NCBI GenBank assembly: GCA_019614645.1
Contig: JABWDB010000009.1
Span: 5,127,501 to 5,191,500 of the forward strand
Reading direction: 5' to 3'
Length of the DNA stretch: 64,000 bases
Source: Stratiolaelaps scimitus
Lineage: Eukaryota > Arthropoda > Arachnida > Mesostigmata > Laelapidae
Shown: one piece after another, positions 60,801-64,000 of the stretch
How the letters are laid out: the number at the start of each line of letters is the position of its first letter
How positions within the stretch are numbered: position 1 is the stretch's first letter
Notes under the pieces: model-generated
The model's database searches: none
Seen by the model: only the letters and a program-made list of their open reading frames with translations
What the model was told of the DNA's origin: nothing
Position numbers and translations under genes: made by a program

Positions 60801-62835
60801 ACAGATCAAATTAGCCAGTAGCAGCCAGGCGGGGGTGGATCGTTGGGGGTGTTATTCCCTGAGCTCGTTCGGCTATTGCTTGCGTCATTCTATGACATGG
60901 CTGAGAGCTTTCAACCCTATCCTGTCCACAGGCATCAGCAGCACCACCACCACGCTGGCTGATGTGATATAACACATGCAGGACTGAGGCTAGACACGAA
61001 CGGCAGTACGGGTCTCATCACCACCATCGCCACCACCACCACCGACGTCATGTCGGTCGTCAGGCCCGGGGGCGAGAAGTTTCTTTTTTGAGCACAAAGT
61101 CAGCGTGCCGCCAGTCGCTGTTAGAATGCGAAATTGTCGTCGCCTTTGCAGACGGCGCTCGGCGACGCAAGAGAGCGAGCGCCGGGCCGTCTCTCCTGCT
61201 CAAATTCTCTCTGTCTTTGTTCCCATTCGCGCTTGTCTTCTCGGTATGGCGAGAGCCGCCGTGTCGCTGGGCGATTTGCGTGTTGAGGCATGCGGCCGAC
61301 TCGGTCGCTTGCTGTCCCCGGCTCTGGTGCGTGCCGTCTGCTCGGAGCGGCATGGTACGTGCTTTAATCTCAGCCTGAGGCAGGATCGCCTTTGCCTCGG
61401 GTTCGTCGCGGCTTCGTCCATCCCGCCTCTGCTTCGGTCTCGGGCCTTGTTGCCTAGGCTGGCTGCTGAAATTTCCTCACCACAAATTTGCATCCGGGGA
61501 GATCTTTCGTGTCAGCGTTTTAGATGTTCGTTGCCACGCGTGGCGTATAGCGAGGCGGTGAGGCACCAGCGAACGCAGGCACTTCGTTGTGAAGGGCAGA
61601 GCGCGAGGTGGCACGAAGCGTTTTTTTTTTTGGGGGGGGTCCGAGGGGGAACGCACGACCGGGTACAACAGGAGACATTTGTGTGCAGGGTGCAAGCTAC
61701 ACGGCATACAATCTCAGCCAGCACGTGGACCGGCGGCTGGGTGGCTGCCGCGCCGGCTGCTGTTTGTACGCAGTATGGAATCGTCACCGAAAAGGCGACT
61801 CTCGCCGGCCGCAGTGCTTGTCACCTGAAAGACGCCAGAGCGGGGGGCGGTGGGAGATCTCCCGCTGAAGGAGAGTATCTCACTCGAAGCAGCAGCCATG
61901 AGAGAACGAGAGAGAAAGAGAGAGAGACGGCTGGAGCAGGACACGAACGAAAGGTTGGAACGAACAAACCTGTGGACGACTGAGCAAATTTAGATTTACA
62001 CCACACAGTCCAGCAGAACTGTCTGAACTTAATAGCCTCCCCGCAACGGTCCTTTCGCCGTTCCACCCGCGTCCTCGCTGCTGACATGTCGGCCAGACAC
62101 AGTATACCGGTATCGGTGTATTGAAACCCTTCAGTGTCTAATCACAGCATGTCGTACAGAATGGGCCCCTCGAGCCATGGAGAGACTGCACATGCTTTGA
62201 TCTGGATCGTGTACGATGACGGTACGCGCATCTCCCAGGCCGGCGCTGAACGAATACATAGCCAGACGTTGATAAGCTGCAAACGATCCAGGTTGGGGTG
62301 AAAGAGGGAGAGAGAGAGCGAACGGGCGTCCATCCGGCGACAGGTATTTTTTGAACACGGCAAATGGAGGCAATCTATCTTGAGCAAAGTTGTCAGCAGT
62401 TAGCTCCAGCTGTTCGACTGCAAAATAGGTTCCCCGCATATCTAAGGTGTACTAGCTGATTTTGTTAATTTATACACACACACATAAATGTATGAAGATT
62501 CACTTCTGGAAACCTATACTTATATTTTTATGTTTTTTTTGTATTCTAAGACACGGTAAAGTAAGCCTTACTTCAGTTACGATTCACTTCGTTACTATTA
62601 TCATTGCGTTCGAATGAATAAAAAATTGGCCATATTTTCTTAAATATTATTCATTCACAGTATTGTTTTTTTCTTCTATATATATAGTCGAGACCAATGA
62701 ACGCAATTCGAGATAATGAGTTTCCTCCACCTAATTGGGTAAATGTATAGACTAAAATGTAGTATTTTACTATTGTTTTTTAATCGGGAATACCTCGTAT
62801 TGATTGATAATTTCAAATATAATATAATGGCAAAT
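60801..62835. other. GC-rich block then AT-rich stretch, no gene recognised
   Basis: The GC-rich part (60.8-62.1 kb) has an open frame of 292 codons on the plus strand (61105-61983). It crosses a T11-G8 homopolymer and ends in a GA-rich tail. No domain or homology could be seen. Confidence 0.4.
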
Positions 62836-62938
62836 AGGTGGCCCCGACAGGTCATCATAGTAATACCTAGAAGGTTAAGAATTGAGGCCCGTCACATAGG
62901 GGAACAGCTGAGGGTCAACTCGAAAAAAAAACAGTCAA
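62836..62938 (-). repeat. Dispersed hairpin-containing repeat, copy 3
   Basis: The reverse complement matches copies 1 and 2 from GTTTTTTTTTCGAG through GACCTGTCGGGGCCACCT. It diverges after GGCCACCT, so it is truncated at that end relative to the other two. Confidence 0.7.
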
Positions 62939-64000
62939 ATATAGTTGCACAGAGGCAATGCCATCGCCTTCCTCGGGACATTGTCGTCCTCACCCCCCCC
63001 CCCCATAATCCCTAGAAATCCCGCCCTACTGTATGTTTGAATAAATCGTAGTTGCACAGCATCTCACCGCGCTACATTGCACGCCACTTGGCATTAGAGA
63101 AAGAGAGAGAGATATTGTCAGGCACTGGCTCGTTCCTTGGAATTATTTTAAACAATTTTACATCGGTAGATACCAATCCTTCAGCAAGTGACATCACCTC
63201 AATGAAGTAAGTGTCCAGTGAACATCTCGACTCGGGTGAACTCTGCGGAGAAATCTCGCTTGTGTTATTTCAAGAGCTGCGTGCTCGTTTCTTTGATCGT
63301 ATTCCATATGATACACTGGCAGAGACTCGACATCAGAGGCAGAGACTTCGCCACCCGGAAGGCTAACCTGACTGCCTCGAAGGGAAGTGCCCGTGCATAG
63401 TTTTCTTTTCCTGTTGGAAACCACATGCAGATAGAACATTGTATCTCAAAATGCAAACGAATGAGAAAAGGTCAAGAGAAAGTTGTTTTTTAGAAGTGGG
63501 TAGATCTTGCTGTGTTCTTTTTAGATACTCGTATGTTGCAGTCAAATTTGCCTTCGAAATCATCAGACGTTGGGTAGTTTCTCCATAGGGTTGCGTTACT
63601 TTTCAAACCCCCTGTACATCATAGTTATTATTTTTTTAAAGGGGCGGTGACCGTGACCGCCCCATTTCTGGAACACTTGACGATGTTCAACGGCACCACC
63701 CTTCCCTGTATCGCGTAGCGCATTCCTTCAGTACATCAGCGTTATTATTATTATTCTTATATATTTATTAGTATTATCATGTTCTTTTGGCGCTGACACA
63801 ACAAATACTAACTGTACCACCACATAGTTCGGATCAATTCGTTTATTGAATATGTGCAAGGATCTGGCTACCCCTCTACCCCGTTTAGCTGTTTCGTTAG
63901 AATTGTGCCGGACGAGAAGAATGTAGAGAATGGGACCTCCACGATCACGGATCTCCGATCCCGCTAGCGCCGGTAGAGACCTTTGCTCTGATCTTTTTCT
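62939..64000. other. Mixed intergenic end of the window
   Basis: A C12 run (62993-63004), a GC-rich perfect hairpin (63641-63663) and a short (TTA)n run near 63740. No gene seen. Confidence 0.45.

Noticed and set aside
61105..61983. 292-codon open frame on the plus strand
   Set aside because: It starts at GTG, lies in a CpG-rich block with low stop density, runs through a T11-G8 homopolymer and ends in GA-repeat translation. Several shorter frames on both strands overlap it and no domain is visible.
1..64000. CRISPR arrays, bacterial operons, rRNA operons, LTR elements
   Set aside because: No regularly spaced direct repeats, Shine-Dalgarno-led gene trains, long rRNA motifs or paired long terminal repeats were found on reading both strands.

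Overview
This is a eukaryotic, almost certainly animal, genomic window with very low gene density. One intron-containing gene is fully reconstructable: a four-exon phytanoyl-CoA 2-hydroxylase (PHYH) gene on the minus strand at 11184-13398. Its short introns (313-496 bp) have GT-AG borders. One intronless secreted-protein gene lies on the plus strand at 48294-48929. Short introns, CpG that is not depleted, abundant (GA)n/(TA)n/(CTG)n microsatellites and a tRNA-derived SINE fit an arthropod. A mite or other chelicerate is my best guess, but that is inference and no sequence search was possible. There is no sign of bacterial operons, CRISPR arrays, rRNA operons or functional tRNAs.

Layout. The window alternates between GC-rich, CpG-rich, low-complexity blocks (roughly 1.1-7.7, 9.3-11.2, 19.3-22.7, 30-32.4, 37.4-39.2, 41.7-44.1, 46.5-49, 52.4-57 and 60.8-62.1 kb) and AT-rich blocks. 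The GC-rich blocks carry (CTG)n, (CT)n/(GA)n and poly-G/poly-C runs, and many long but unconvincing open frames. The AT-rich blocks carry most of the recognisable transposable-element relics. The PHYH gene starts in an AT-rich block and its last exon abuts a GC-rich block. The secreted-protein gene sits at the 3' edge of another GC-rich block.

Mobile and repeat content read by eye: (i) a tRNA-derived SINE family with three copies, one with a perfect 15-bp target-site duplication and one with the inverted-5'-segment structure typical of twin priming; (ii) the C-terminal end of a non-LTR retrotransposon ORF2; (iii) a roughly 110-bp family with an internal hairpin (three copies), one copy carrying a (TA)n tract inside it; (iv) a dispersed motif of about 39 bp that ends in AATAAA (five copies), two of which face each other around a 2.1-kb segment; (v) a 5S-rRNA-like relic; (vi) many microsatellites, including one (TA)n tract framed by perfect 19-bp inverted arms.

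The two genes have no evident functional link: one acts in fatty-acid alpha-oxidation and the other is a secreted lysine/glycine-rich, cysteine-containing protein of unknown role. I found no complete undescribed multi-gene system. The most interesting material is the SINE insertion structures and the AATAAA-terminated motif family.
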